DNA of 64,000 nt, taken from Gliomastix tumulicola (Eukaryota > Ascomycota > Sordariomycetes > Hypocreales > Bionectriaceae). Under the pieces are notes generated by a model. It was not told the origin of the DNA and made no database searches. It worked only from the letters and a program-made list of their open reading frames with translations. Shown in pieces: positions 43,726 to 56,166 of this stretch; position 1 is the stretch's first letter, and every line of letters starts with the position of its first letter. Where the stretch lies: the NCBI GenBank assembly GCA_001599755.1, contig BCHX01000004.1, positions 5,146,001-5,210,000 of the forward strand. Direction: 5' to 3'. The position numbers and the translations under genes are program-made.

Positions 43726-44839
43726 CCACCCCTTAGGTAGTGTAGAGAAAAAGGAAGCTATTTAAGTGTTTAATTTTACACTTATCCTTTAATCTTTAGT
43801 ATTAAAGCCTTCCTCTTTACTATATAACCTTAAAGTGAAGCTATTCTAAGGCCTTACCTTACCCTTCTATATCTACTATATAATTAAGCTATAACCTTTA
43901 TAGTTAATAACTTAATAAAGTTAATATACTTAAGCCTTAAAAGAGGCTTTATAAGACTATCTACTATTATAGTACCTATTTATATTAATTCTAGGGAGAA
44001 ATCTCTATACTTAATATAGTTAATAACCTATTTAAAATAAATATTAATATACCTAGTATAAACCTAAGTATTTAGACTTAAAATATTAAGGTATATATTT
44101 TAATTATTAGTAAATAAAATAATTAAAGTTAATTATAGTACTTTAAGGTTTATAAGAAGCTTATTAATTTAAATAGCTAAGGTAATAGTAAATATAAAAT
44201 TAATAAATTCTACTTTTATTATATTTAAGGTTATTAGGCTTTATTTCTTACTCTTCTATAAAACTAGGCCTCTAGCTAAAAATATAATATAGCTACCTAT
44301 AAAGATTTAATTATTAAGATAATCTATAAAGGAAGTATTAGTAAATATATAAAGGTATAAAGTAGCTCTATTATATTTAAGTCCTCCTAGTATAATACCT
44401 ATCTTTATAGTTCCCTTTAGGTATTATACTAGGTATTTAAAGATAATAATATATATTTCTTTCACCCTAGTATTTACTTTAAAAAGCTTTAAACTTATAA
44501 ATATAATATTTAATTAAATTAAGTTTATTAACTAATTAAAATAGCCTATATATTAAAGCTACTTATAAGAAGGTATTACTATTAAATCCTATTTCTATTT
44601 ACTATAAAGAAGTATTTTAGCTAGCTAGAGTAACTTTATAATATTTAGATTATTATCTATAAAGGGCTTTAGGATTATATAAATATAGTACTTTTAATAA
44701 AGTAAAATTATATAATTAACCTTATTATATTTAATTTAGATATTAAGGAAGCTCTATAGCTCTTTAAGGTATTTATTAGTATATAAATTATTAAAAATAA
44801 TAACTATTTTCTTAAGGTCTTCCTTAGTAGGTACTACTA

Positions 44840-45100
44840 TAATATAATTATTAATATATAGTAGGATTATAATATCTCCCTTAATAAAGATATATAACTT
44901 AGAAGCTAAGGAAATAAAGCTAAACTTAGCTAAATTAATAGAGATATATTTAAACTACTAAAGGGGAGAAGAATAAAGGCTATAAATAGCCTTATTAAGA
45001 AGCTAGACCTAATTAAAGCTATTATAGTAACTATATAGCTATTAAATATAGACTTCTTCTTTTATATTAGCTTTAAGGAAAGCTATTAAGATATCTCCTT
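44840..45100 (-). other. Remnant of copia reverse transcriptase
   Basis: On the minus strand, a segment at about 45045-45095 reads as the RT motif around D-x3-AFLKA-x3-KEEVY, followed by stops where CAA/CAG are expected. At 44847-44858 the catalytic YVDD box reads YINN; both catalytic Asp have become Asn through G-to-A changes. The two motifs are exactly 79 codons apart in one frame, the normal copia spacing. Confidence 0.8.
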
Positions 45101-46339
45101 ATAGAAGCTTAAAATTATTAATAATAGTAAGGGTAAAGAAAATATATACTAATACTATATATATAATAAAGGTATAAAGGTCTTAGAGACTATCTTTTAA
45201 CTACTAATTACCTTATACTATATATTATACCTTTATAAAGGGAGGTCTATTAGCTAGGTACTTTATATTATAGACCTAGTTACTATTAAAAATCTTAATA
45301 CTATAAAGTGGATTAATAAAGCTATAGATACCTTATATAGTTATACCTTTAATCTCTTAGGCCTTAGCTAGCTTTTAGATTATTAAATAGTTAAGGTATT
45401 TATAGGCTTTAAAGTAAGTCTTTAGAATTATATTAAAGACCTCTTTAACCTTATAATTAACTTTAAAGGCTAAGAAATAAAGCTCTAGGGTTACTTTAAT
45501 AATAATATCTTTATCTATAAAGGTAATATATTTATCCTAATTTATTAGTATAAGGGAACTCTTCTTAATTACTTTACTAATATTACCTAGGGCCTTATAA
45601 TTAATATATTTAGTCTAATAAGTTCTAGGAAAATTACTAATTATATTCTCCTAGATATTAGTTACCTCTAAGGGAGTTTTATAACTATTATTATTCTTAG
45701 TAGTATTACTAAAGTAATAGCTAGGTATTAGTAATAAAGTTAAAAGAGAGTATTAATTTTATAAACTATAATTATTAAATTTATTTTAGCCTTTAACCTT
45801 ATAAGAATTAAGCTATAGAGTAGTATTAAGAGAAGAGCCCTTATAAGGTTAATTAAGAGTAGTTATTCTTTTAATAATAATATAACCTATATCTTTTAAA
45901 ATTAAATTAATAAAGGTGGCTTTATACTTAGCTTTAAGGTCTTTATCTTAGTAATTATTAATATCTTCCTAAAGGTATATATTATATACTTATAGAATAT
46001 ATTAAAGTTTAGGAACCTAGACCTTTATAATATAGCCTTTTATTTCTTTATAGTCTATAAACTTACTCTTCTATATATAAGGTTTTATCTTATACACTAG
46101 GATAACTTTATATTTATTCTTTTAAATATAGGCTATATAGCCCTAGGTCTAGATCTTCTTAATTAATTCTTATTTAGGGATATTAAAGGCTTTATATAAG
46201 GTAATTAAAGGTAATATATTATCTTTATTAGAAGTTATTAGTAGTAGGTTAATAATATATACTATATAATAAATAGCTAGTAGCTAGGTCTCTTCTAGGA
46301 GTTAGCTATTAATTATAAAGGCTTATATTAACTTAATAA

Positions 46340-46590
46340 GAAGTTATCTAGCTCTCTTAATTTATCCTTAATATTTAGGGGTATATAAAGCCTTATTATA
46401 GAAGATAATATTATATTTATTAGCTACCTTCTTTATTATACCTTTAATAAACTTTATAGTATTATTATAAATAAAGATTTATATTTAAAAGTTCTTTATT
46501 ATATTATATATTATATAAATAAATTTATTAATAGTCTTTATAAAATTTAACTTTTTTATAAGTAAAAAGGTCTAGTAATAATCTATATAG
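46340..46590 (-). other. Remnant of copia integrase core
   Basis: On the minus strand, in the same frame as the RT remnant, a segment reads as the retroviral-type integrase core. It has a D-Y-Y-x-x-F start (about 46583), then an IFIYNNTIKF box corresponding to the family's SDNGxEF, and YTPKY with G-x-I-K-R-A-R corresponding to the conserved pytPxxNGxxERxN end. Asp-to-Asn and Glu-to-Lys changes fit G-to-A mutation. Confidence 0.7.
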
Positions 46591-48623
46591 GTATTTAATA
46601 TATATAAAAGAAAAAAGCTACTATTAATATTAACTAGCTTTATAATAATAATATCCTAATAAATATAGGAAAGAAAGGTATTAGCCTTAAAGGATTAATT
46701 ATAATAAATAGTCTTTATTAACTTTATAAGATAATAAGGCTTATAAAAGAAGTCCTTTATTAAGTCTAAGTTAATTTATATACCCTCCTAAGAGTATACT
46801 TTTAAAATATAGTTTATACCTATATAGTTAAGGTGTTAGTGTATAAGGCTATATTTAATAAAGCTTTATATTATATTTAAAGTAAGTGTAAAGAGATTAA
46901 CTTTAATTAAGCCTTTAGTTTTAATAATAGCTATATTAGCTACTTATAAGTAGCTTATAATTAGAAAATTATCTCTAGAGTATTAAATATAATTAGTTTT
47001 ACTATTTATATAATATTTAGTATTTTTAAATATACTTAGGTTAATTATATTAATTATTACCTTAGGTAAAAAATTATAGTCTAGAAGCTTAATTCTATTT
47101 TATAGGGTCTTTAGTAATATATTTCTAAGCCTTTAAACTTTTAAACTACTACTATTTAAAGCTAGTATACTTAGGCCTTTAGCCTTAATAAGATAATTAA
47201 ACTAAGTATAATTATTAAAGATATAATAACTATAGTTTAAATTAAGGATTATATTATTCTTATTAATATAATATATAACTATAAGTAAAGTTTCTTTAAT
47301 TTTAAGGTTTAGTTCTAGGGGCTATTTAATTAATATACCTATAAAGTTATTTATTATACTTAAATTAATATTACTATATCTTTAATTTAAATTATTAAAA
47401 GTATAATAATTAAGGTCTTTTATAGTATTAATTATATTATAATTACCCTATTTATTATTTTATTATTAAAGAGTAGTACTACTACCTCTAGATAAAGGTT
47501 ATTACTTTAAGTAAAGGTATTAATAATAATTAAAAGTATATAGTTTCTATCCCTTATATAAGTAATAACTATAAGAAAGTTATTAAAGGTTTATTAAAGG
47601 TTTCTTTATTTATCTATAAGAGGTTAAGTTATTTTAGGTATTAGAAGGTGGTTTTTTATTAGTCTTTCTAGTTAATTATTATAGTATTATAAAGGTATAG
47701 TCTTATTCCTTAGAATTTGCTTATTCTTCTAGGAACTTTTAGAATTTAGCCTTCTTAATTATACTATTATTATAAAAATAATATAACTAAGACTTATATT
47801 ATAATAAATTAGTATTTTTAATACTATAAAGGGTAATACTAAATTAAGTATACTCTTAGAGACCTATATCTTTTATAATATATAATTAAAGGAACTAAAG
47901 ATATTCTAGGAAGGCTTAAAGGCTTATAAAATCCTCTTACTTAAAGTTATAAAGTTTAATAAACTAGTTATATTTAGCTATTACTAGAAACTTATAAATA
48001 GTATTATTAATATATATAAAAGTCTTAGAGGTCTTCTTATTAATTAACTACTTTATAGTCTTAAGGTCTTTTTTAATCTTTAGAGATAGGAAGATATAGA
48101 TAAAAATTATAACTTTAATATCTTTAATTTTATTATATACCTCTTTCTTAATTATACTATTAATATAAAGTAATAAGCTATTTATTTTAGTAAATATATT
48201 AATAGTATTATACTAATTTATCTAGTTAAATATATCCTTAAGAGTAAGGTAGAGTAACTTATACTTTATACTTATAGTTTCTACTATCTTAAATAATTAA
48301 AATAAAATAAAAATTAAATAATTTTAAAGCTATAAATAAGGTAAAAATAATAGTATTATTTTTATCTTTATAGCTATTATTATTATTAAGAAAATTAAAT
48401 ATAAAGAGAAACTATTAATATAAAGTTCTCCTATATACTTAAAAAATTAATAAGTCTATTAAAATTAATAATACTTTAATACCTTACTAATAAAAAAAAG
48501 GTATAAAAAGTATATAATTATAGCTTTATTTATAAAGCTTATAGGAAAGGTATAATAATATCTTTAAAGGCACTTTAAAAGGTAAGAAAGTTATAAGGTA
48601 GTAATAATAAGAGCACTATAACC

Positions 48624-48768
48624 TATAGGAGAAAAAGAATAATTATATTTATACTCTAGTAGTAATAATAAGGGAAGAAGGGCTAGCTACCTAAATTTAG
48701 GTGGCTGGTGCTCCTTAGCTTCCCCCACCAGCTGCCTGACTAAGCTATCTAATCTACGCCCTTCCATA
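48624..48768 (-). repeat. LTR, right copy (5' LTR of the element)
   Basis: 145 bp, same length as the left copy. About 20 differences separate the two by eye, all transitions. Here the inner end (left side of this copy) is the mutated part and the outer end is clean. Confidence 0.9.
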
Positions 48769-48773
48769 CAAAC
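48769..48773. repeat. Target-site duplication (right), CAAAC
   Basis: Matches 43576-43580 exactly. Confidence 0.85.
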
Positions 48774-49661
48774 CATACGCATTGTTAACAACACTCTCAA
48801 CCACTGTATTTTTTTTTCGTATTAAGAGTCGAGCACTCTTAGTAGCACCATCAATTTAGCTGCGATGGGACATTTGATGAGATACCAGAGCTAGGCATTC
48901 ATTTCGACCAGCATCGCGCGCGCGTAGAGCACTAACCAAGTTGTTTAGGGTAGGAGTTTGCGATCACCCTATTTGCTTAGATAATCAACGGTCATCATTC
49001 AGCATGTGGCGCGCAGTCAAAGGCAGTGATGGTACAAATGGACCTCTTCACGATTATTACTTGATGCATGCTTCCCATATCAGCCTTTGATTAGCCGTAG
49101 CTGCTCATTCATGATGTGTTGGTGGCATCCTGTCGATGGCTTTTTGTCTGTCATTGGATGGTCCCTACGTCTGGTCTCACTAGCAGCCTCCACTCACGGT
49201 CACTGTAACTTTGTCGACAGCTGCTAGAGTACTAGAATGTAGCCACTGGAGGCCGAGAAAGTGCCGAAATCTGCAAGCATGCTGGATGTGGCTTGCCATA
49301 TGACTGCTGCTCGTCCCAAAAACATCCAGTGAGAAGTGGCAAGATGAGATTAACTCAGCGTTCCGACGGCGGCACTTTTCAGGCTGGATCCGGATTTCCC
49401 CACACGGAGCAGTCCGGGGGACAGACACAGCGGGTTAATCAAGTGAAGTGGCTCTGGCAGACGGCCTGGAAGTTTACACGGAGCAGTCCGTAGTGGATCA
49501 AGCCCTCCTGAATATCCGGCTCAATTCCTCAGGTAAGGAGTACCCGTCGGCGACCGAGACTGATATCCGACCCAGTTTATTATGAACGTTGGAGACTGGT
49601 ACAAACATCCGTTGCCGTCTTGGACCGTTGACCATTTTCTTCTCTTGACATAGACACCGAA
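48774..49661. other. Intergenic, retrotransposon to aconitase
   Basis: Base composition returns to normal immediately outside the right LTR. I see no gene and no continuation of the fragment cut at 43580. The last part is the aconitase promoter and leader. Confidence 0.5.
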
Positions 49662-52154
49662 ATGTCAACGATGATCGCGAGGGCGGCTTGTGAGAGCGCA
49701 AGGGTTGCTAGACACCGGGTGGCGTCTCCCAACCTGAGGCGATTCGCTACGGTTCCAGGCTCTGTCGCCATCAGTCCCCTTGAACCGGTATGAACAACTG
49801 ATTCGTCGTCTAATAGTCCTGCCCATATGTTGCTAACTTTGCCTCAGCATAATCGCCTCGATTACGACGTTCGGCTCAAATCTCTTGCCCAGGTCCAAAA
49901 AGCAAGTAGTCGGCCCTTGACGCTGACTGAGAAGATTCTATATAGCCATTTGAGGCACGAAAACGATGACTGGGTTCTACAAGATATCGAGAGAGGGAAA
50001 ACCATCCTCCGCCTGCAACCGGACCGCGTCGCGTGCCACGATGCGACTGCCACGATGGCTTTGCTCCAATTCATCAGCGCCGGTCTTCGACAGGTCCAGG
50101 TCCCGACATCAATCCACAGCGATCATCTGATAGTGGCTGCTTACGGCGCAGAGAAGGACCTTTCACGGGCTTCTGTCGAGCACCGCGAGGTGTACGAGTT
50201 CCTGAGCAGTGCGGCCAAGAAGTACGGCATGGCATACTGGAAGGCTGGTGCTGGCATTATCCACACGACGATCTTTGAGAACTACGCATTTCCCGGGGGC
50301 CTCATCATTGGCACCGACTCTCATACGCCTAATTGCGGGGGTATGGGCATGCTAGGAATTGGAGTGGGAGGCTCTGATGCTGTGGATGCAATGGCCGGGA
50401 TGCCGTGGGAGCTGGTGGCCCCCAAGGTTGTTGGCGTGCGGCTGACTGGGGAGCTGTCCGGCTGGAGCTCTTCAAAGGACATCATATGCAAACTTGCAGG
50501 GATCCTGACCGTCTCTGGTGGGAAGGGTAAAGTCATCGAATTCTTCGGCCCAGGCGCGGAGACCTTGGGGGCAACGGCCATGGCAACAGTCTGCAACATG
50601 TCAGCCGAAATTGGCTCAACGTCTTGCATTTTCCCGTATTCTTCTGCGATGAGTCGGTATCTCAGGGCAACTAATCGGGCGGATATCGGAAGGCACGCGG
50701 ACAGGTACAAGCAGAGCCTGTTGGTCGCCGACAAGGGAAGCGAGAACTACTATGACGACATCATCGACATGGACCTCTCGGCCCTTGAGCCTCACATCAA
50801 CGGCCCCTTCACCCCCGATCTATCTCACTCACTCTCCAAGTTCAAAGAAAACGTGGAGGAGAGCTCCTGGCCATCAAAACTGAGCGTGAGCATGGTGGGA
50901 AGCTGCACAAACAGCTCATATGAAGACCTGGAGAAAGTCCGCTCTCTAGTGGTCCAAGCAAAGCAGGCTGGCTTGGAACGGACAAAGGTGCCGTTCTTGA
51001 TCAGCCCTGGAAGCGAGCAGATCCGCGCCACGGCGGAAGAGAGCGGCATTTTGGAGACGCTGAGAGACGCCGGGGCCACGATTCTGAGCAACTCTTGCGG
51101 CCCTTGCGTGGGTCAGTGGGATCGACATGATGTCGATGTGAAAAGGGCGGAGAAGAACTCGGTCATCTCAAGTTTTAATCGCAACTTCACGGCCCGACAC
51201 GACGGCAATCCTGCGACGCATTCTTTTGTCACGTCTCCTGAGCTCGCGACGGCGTTTGCCTACAACGGCGACCTGGCCTTCAACCCCATCACGGACACGG
51301 TATCGTTCGTCAATCGTTTTGGGGATGCCGCCGAACTCAAGTTCGACGCTCCGACGGCAACCGAGCTTCCTTTAGCCTTCTCTTCCGGAGACGACTTCTA
51401 TCAGGCACCGGTTGTTGGGGACACGTCGGGGTTTAAGTTGGCCGTGAACCCCCAGAGTGATCGGTTACAGCTCCTCACGCCATTTGACGCCTGGAAGGCC
51501 GGTAACGCTAGCAACATGCAAATACTGCTCCAAGTGCAAGGGAAATGCACGACCGACCACATCTCGCCTTCTGGACCCTGGTATAAGTACCGGGGCCACC
51601 TCGAAAATATTAGCAGTAACCTTCTCCTGGGAGCAACGAACCGCTTCTTGCCGGATGCCGCCTCATTGCAGATGATCGGTAAGGCCATCGACCCATTCGA
51701 TGGTGCCGTGAAACCCGTCCCCGAAGCTGCCCGAAGCATGGGATCCAAGGGCATCAAATGGTGCATTATTGGCGACTGGAACTACGGCGAAGGCTCATCT
51801 CGAGAGCATGCGGCACTGGAACCTCGATACCTTGGCGGTGTTGCTGTCATCGCCAGAAGCTTTGCCCGCATCCACGAGACAAATCTGAAGAAGCAAGGAA
51901 TGCTTCCGCTCACCTTCGAAGACCCTGCAGACTACGACAGAATCAAGAGCAAAGATGTAGTCACATTGGCGGATGTGGAAGGAGGCCAGCTGCAACCAGG
52001 AAAGCAAGTCACTATGAGTGTGCTGACGGAGGAGGGGACCGGCTGGACGGCGAAGCTCAACCATTCGTATCATGCGCATCAGATCCATTGGCTGCGGGCC
52101 GGGAGTGCTCTCAATCATATCAAGCAGAACATGATTATTGGTGGTGACGAATAA
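49662..52154 (+). CDS. Aconitate hydratase, mitochondrial type
   Basis: Two exons (49662-49787, 49848-52154) give 810 residues. Exon 1 is short and supplies an Arg/Ala/Ser-rich presequence (MIARAACESARVARHRVA...) ending before VAISPLEP-HNRLDYDV, so import into mitochondria is likely. The in-frame ATG at 49827 lies inside the intron and would lose the targeting signal. Aconitase landmarks are RVACHDATATMALLQFISAG, GTDSHTPNCGGMGMLGIGVGG, the [4Fe-4S] cysteines Cys395 (VGSCTNSS), Cys459 and Cys462 (SNSCGPCVG), SFNRNFTARHDGNPATHSF, and the swivelling C-terminal domain with GDWNYGEGSSREHAALEPRYLGG. It interconverts citrate and isocitrate. Some sequence drift suggests a paralogue rather than the sole TCA enzyme (inference). 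Downstream on the same strand is an HMT1-like ABC transporter. Confidence 0.93.
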
Positions 52155-52506
52155 ACGCGCGAGAAAATTAGAGTCACTCACTATCCCGATGAGGTGTTGC
52201 TATACGATGACTGGTGTCTGTTGTCGAAGGAGGCTTGTTGAAGGAAGGCGATATCATCTTGACTCACTGTGGATGCTTGTGACTACGCTGATCATCGAAA
52301 GCATTTCTATCACGTAATATACGCTGGGAGGGTCCGTTGCTCAGCCACCGTTGGAGCCTTACGCCTTTAGGCTGCTCACGTCATCTTTGACCGGCCGACT
52401 GAGTCACTGAATCTTTAGCACTGGTCGGTCCCTACTTTATGGCATCCTTTCCCCTTTGCCTCAGCGAGTGAAGGAGCTCAGATTTGCCTAAATTGATTGG
52501 GATCTA
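52155..52506. other. Intergenic, aconitase to ABC half-transporter
   Basis: 350 bp on the same-strand side of two genes. It presumably contains the aconitase terminator and the transporter promoter. Nothing distinct is seen. Confidence 0.5.
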
Positions 52507-55332
52507 ATGGCACCGTCTACTATGGACGCTCCGCTGATTGCTGGCGCAGCAGCAGCTCAAGCTGTACCGGATACTGCATACATTCTCTGCCCGCTGATCA
52601 CTGTCGGCTTCTTCGTCCTGACCCACCTCTACCGAATCTTCTTTCCGCCGACCAAAAGGAAGCCAAAAGATGCAAATCGGTCGCGGTCCGTCAATAGACA
52701 TGGCTTTCGATTCCTTATTCTCTGCTCCTCCGCTCTCCTTCTTAGCTTTGTACGTCCCCGGGTGAACTCATGCAATTGCTTGAATCCCTCTCACAATGTG
52801 AGAGTTGGTGTATGTTTGCTGACTGCAGCTTTTTGCAATAGGGCTTTCAAATAATTGCTCACGTGTATTTGAAATTCTCGGAGGCGGCAAAGGTTAGAAA
52901 CACTTCATACATCCAGCCTGACACGACAGCCCAGGATTCTCGTTTGCACTTGGCTCTGCTAACCCCCTCTCGCTTTGCAGTTCTACTCACTGGCCAGTGG
53001 TCTGATTTGGCTTTGTCTGACCGTGCTTCTCTGGGAGACCGGTCTGGATGGCTTCATGCCACCATATCTCCTTTCCTGGATATCAGCGGCATTATGCGAG
53101 GTTGCACTGCTCTTCTGGCCGAGGTCTTGGGGTGCGACCACCGACACCTGGGGTATTGCTCTTCTTACCATCAAACTGCTCCGAATTGCTCTTCTGGTCT
53201 GCATGACTGGTTATACTTCATGCATTCTCCGTCAGCCCCATCACTCTTACGACCAAACGCAATGGGCGGTGGGCGAGGAGCCCAGCGACGCGGAAACACA
53301 GGGTTTGCTCACCTCAGACGCGAGCGGCCCAGTGAATGGCCATACTCCTTCCACTAATTCAGCCGCGTACGGATCGCTAAATAACGAATTAGTTCGCAAG
53401 GGCGACGATGGCGACGATAGCGATGGCGATGACGATGACGATAATGACGACGACAAGGAGATCATGGAGCTGCAGGAAAAGCGCCTACAGGAACATGGAG
53501 GTTGGCTTGGCTATCTTAGGGGCTTTGTCATCTTCCTTCCCTGCATCCTGCCATACAAGGACAGATACACGCAGTTTTGGCTCTTAGTTCTGATCTTGTG
53601 CGTTGTCGTCCAGCGGGTTCTCACACTTATGATTCCACGTCAGCTCGGCACCATTACGGACGCTTTGACAGACTATGCCGGCCTCAGTACGAACTTGCCA
53701 TTGTCATTAAACGCGTCGCCGGACTCACGCCTCTGGAAAGAAATCCTGATTTGGGGTCTCTTACAGTTTCCAACCTCGGCACTCACAACCATGTTCAAAG
53801 ACATGGCCAACACCAGAGTCTCTCAATTTGCCTACACGGAACTCAAAGCCGTCTCCTTCGCTCATGTGATGAATCTATCCATGGATTATCACACCGCCAA
53901 AAGCTCCGGACGTTTGACGAAAGCTATCGAGCAAGGCACCGACCTCACCTCAATAATCGACAACATCTTCACCGCCGGGCCAATGCTAGTCGACCTTGTC
54001 ATCGCTGTCATCTATCTTTCTTCCGAGTTCGATTTCTACATGGGCTTCATCGTGCTCACCACTTCTCTCATCCACATCTACGCAACAATTAAGGGGAATG
54101 CAAAGATCGTCCCCATGGAGAGGGTCTCAAGCGAGCGGGCGCGAGTCGAAAATGAGATCCTTTACGACTCCATTACCAATTGGCCGACTGTTGCCTACCA
54201 TAATCGCAAGAAGTTCGAGCAGGAACGTTATGGCCGGGCTGTGCGAACACATGTCATGGGCGAAAGGAAATATTACGATTGCGCCGACTACTCTTTCGCC
54301 GTCCAGGACTTCGTCATGGATGCAGGCCTTCTTGTAGCCGCGTCAGTTGCTGCATATCGAGTCACGATTGGGTCCTCGACCGTCAGCAATTTTGTCTTCT
54401 TGGTCTCATACTGGAGCTCCATCAAAGAGCCCATGTCCTCACTCTCCTGGACCTTCCGAGAAACATCCGCTCACCTTGTCAATGCAGAATGGCTGTTTCA
54501 ACTCTTATTGATGAAGCCATCTGTCCGCGACAGACCGACGGCCAAAGAGCTCAGCATCAAAGAGGGCAGAGTAGAGTTCCAAGACGTCAGCTTCTCCTAC
54601 GATCCGCAGCGGCCTATTCTCAAGGGTATTTCATTTGCTGCCCCGAGTGGCCGTTCCGTTGCATTCGTTGGCGAAACTGGCGGCGGCAAATCGACAATTC
54701 TGAAATTGCTTTACCGCTTTTATGATGTTGAACAAGGCAGCATTACAATTGACGGCTACGACATTCGGGACATGACACTGGACAGTCTCCGCGATAACCT
54801 TGGTGCTGTCCCTCAGGATCCCTCTGTCTTTGACCAGTCCATACTCGAGAATGTGCGGTATGCTCGCCCGGGCGCCACTGACGAGGACGTTATTGCTGCT
54901 TGCAAGGCGGCCCAAATCCATGACCAAATCCTGCGCTTCCCAGCGGGATACGGCACACAACTTGGCGAGCGAGGTGTTAGGCTCAGCGGCGGAGAGCTTC
55001 AGCGCCTGGCCATCGCTCGAGTCATCTTGCGGGAATCCAAGATTGTGATCCTCGATGAAGCTACAAGTGCCGTGGACTCACAGACTGAGTCCAGCGTCCA
55101 AAAGGCTCTCGATATTCTTGGTGCCGGGAGAACAGTATTGATAGTCGCTCACCGACTATCAACAGTCATCCATGCGGATCTCATTCTTGTTGTCGAGCAA
55201 GGCTCTATTGTAGAGCAAGGAACGCATCAAGAACTCCTGGAGGAAGATGGGAGATACGCACGCCTCTGGGATATGCAGACTACTGCGCACGGCAATGGCT
55301 CCGAGGAAGCGAGACACGAAATGGGAGAGTAG
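52507..55332 (+). CDS. HMT1/ABCB6-type ABC half-transporter
   Basis: Three exons (52507-52749, 52842-52892, 52981-55332) give 881 residues. The middle exon of 51 nt was found by its splice sites and because it restores a membrane segment. Order: an N-terminal TMD0 of several spans; an acidic linker (GDDGDDSDGDDDDDNDDDKE, about residues 239-260); a conserved GWLGYLRGFVIFLPCILPYKDR; a six-span TMD with LMIPRQLGTITDAL; and one NBD. NBD motifs are Walker A GETGGGKST (Lys668), Q-loop VPQDPSVFDQS, signature LSGGELQR (about 766) and Walker B IVILDEATSAVDS. The family includes S. pombe Hmt1, a vacuolar phytochelatin/cadmium transporter, and mitochondrial or lysosomal ABCB6. It should homodimerise in an internal membrane, and it suggests metal or thiol-conjugate transport. 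Confidence 0.93.
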
Positions 55333-56166
55333 ATGGATACTGACACTTGATTCAAGTGATAGAAATCAATGAGAATGAAGCATTCCGACAGCTTGTGACT
55401 TCGATAGATCAATGTTCGGCTTACCGTGGTGCCCTTGGCAGGCTTACTGTACCATAGTCGCCAAAGATCTAAAACCAATGTTAACGGTGAACCTGACCGT
55501 GAAGACACTCTAGAAGCCCCTCACGGCCTCGGGTACCTGTGTGATAATGAACGGTCTTTTCCCTTGGTCATAACGGAGCCTTTCCCTCCTGACCTAAACT
55601 CAGTTCTAAACAGAACTTCAAAGATATATTTTATTACAAACACTTCATCATGCCGCGCTTTCATAATGCAGTTAATCTCTGAGAGACAGCATGAGATGTA
55701 TCGTCACGGTGCTGGAGTGACATATTGACTGCAGACACAAATAGTCAAGAGGATAATGGGATAAATCTGAGGTGATCAGGAGATGAGGTTCAACAGGCCG
55801 ACGCAGTCTGGAAGCGACGGTTCGCAAAACACAACAACGCGATACACGGGTTTTAAAAACCGTCTGTACAGTAAACAACACGTCGAAAGAGCTGCATGCG
55901 TGAGAGTGAAGACACTGGAAGATCGTATAAATTTGCCATGTATTGGTAGCTGGACGACATCTTCTAGTATGAGAACGAGGGGCGTTTTCACCGAGAAAAG
56001 CCGCAATAAGCGACTGGAACATATTGAGCAACCAGGGGACTCGGGCTCAACGGCAGCGTGAGAATATTATCTCAGTCAAGCCACTGAGTGACCCTCTTAA
56101 GCACTTGTGTAGGTACATGCGGCGTCAAGTGGATGCTTGAGCGGCACGGGTTTCTTGCCGTCTGAA
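55333..56166. other. Convergent 3' spacer
   Basis: This is the tail-to-tail region between the ABC half-transporter and the ACS-type carrier. It has only short frames. Confidence 0.5.

Larger units (their letters stand above)
43581..48768 (-). mobile_element. RIP-degraded Ty1/copia LTR retrotransposon
   Basis: This 5188-bp element is bounded by 145-bp direct LTRs and a CAAAC target duplication. The interior is overwhelmingly A+T, and CA, TG and CG dinucleotides are almost absent. That is the signature of repeat-induced point mutation. The minus strand still shows an integrase core and then reverse transcriptase in a single reading frame (listed separately). The order INT before RT is diagnostic of copia rather than gypsy. 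It places the 5' LTR at the right end and the 3' LTR at the left. Next to the left LTR, on the minus strand, AAGGGGTGG is a plausible polypurine tract. Many in-frame TAA/TAG codons show it cannot move on its own. RIP implies that other copies exist or existed in this genome. Confidence 0.9.

Noticed and set aside
43730..48620. Possibility of a centromere, AT-rich origin or mitochondrial insertion
   Set aside because: LTRs, target duplication, copia motifs and near absence of CA/TG/CG fit a RIPed retrotransposon; boundaries are sharp and coincide with the LTRs.
43730..48620. Gypsy-type element
   Set aside because: Integrase precedes reverse transcriptase in the direction of reading, the copia order.
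49827..49847. ATG start of aconitase inside the long open frame
   Set aside because: It lies within an intron that has a good donor, branch and acceptor; splicing to 49662-49787 restores the conserved start and a presequence.
52863..53357. 164-codon frame overlapping the ABC half-transporter
   Set aside because: Wrong-frame shadow of a well-supported exon; no motif of its own.
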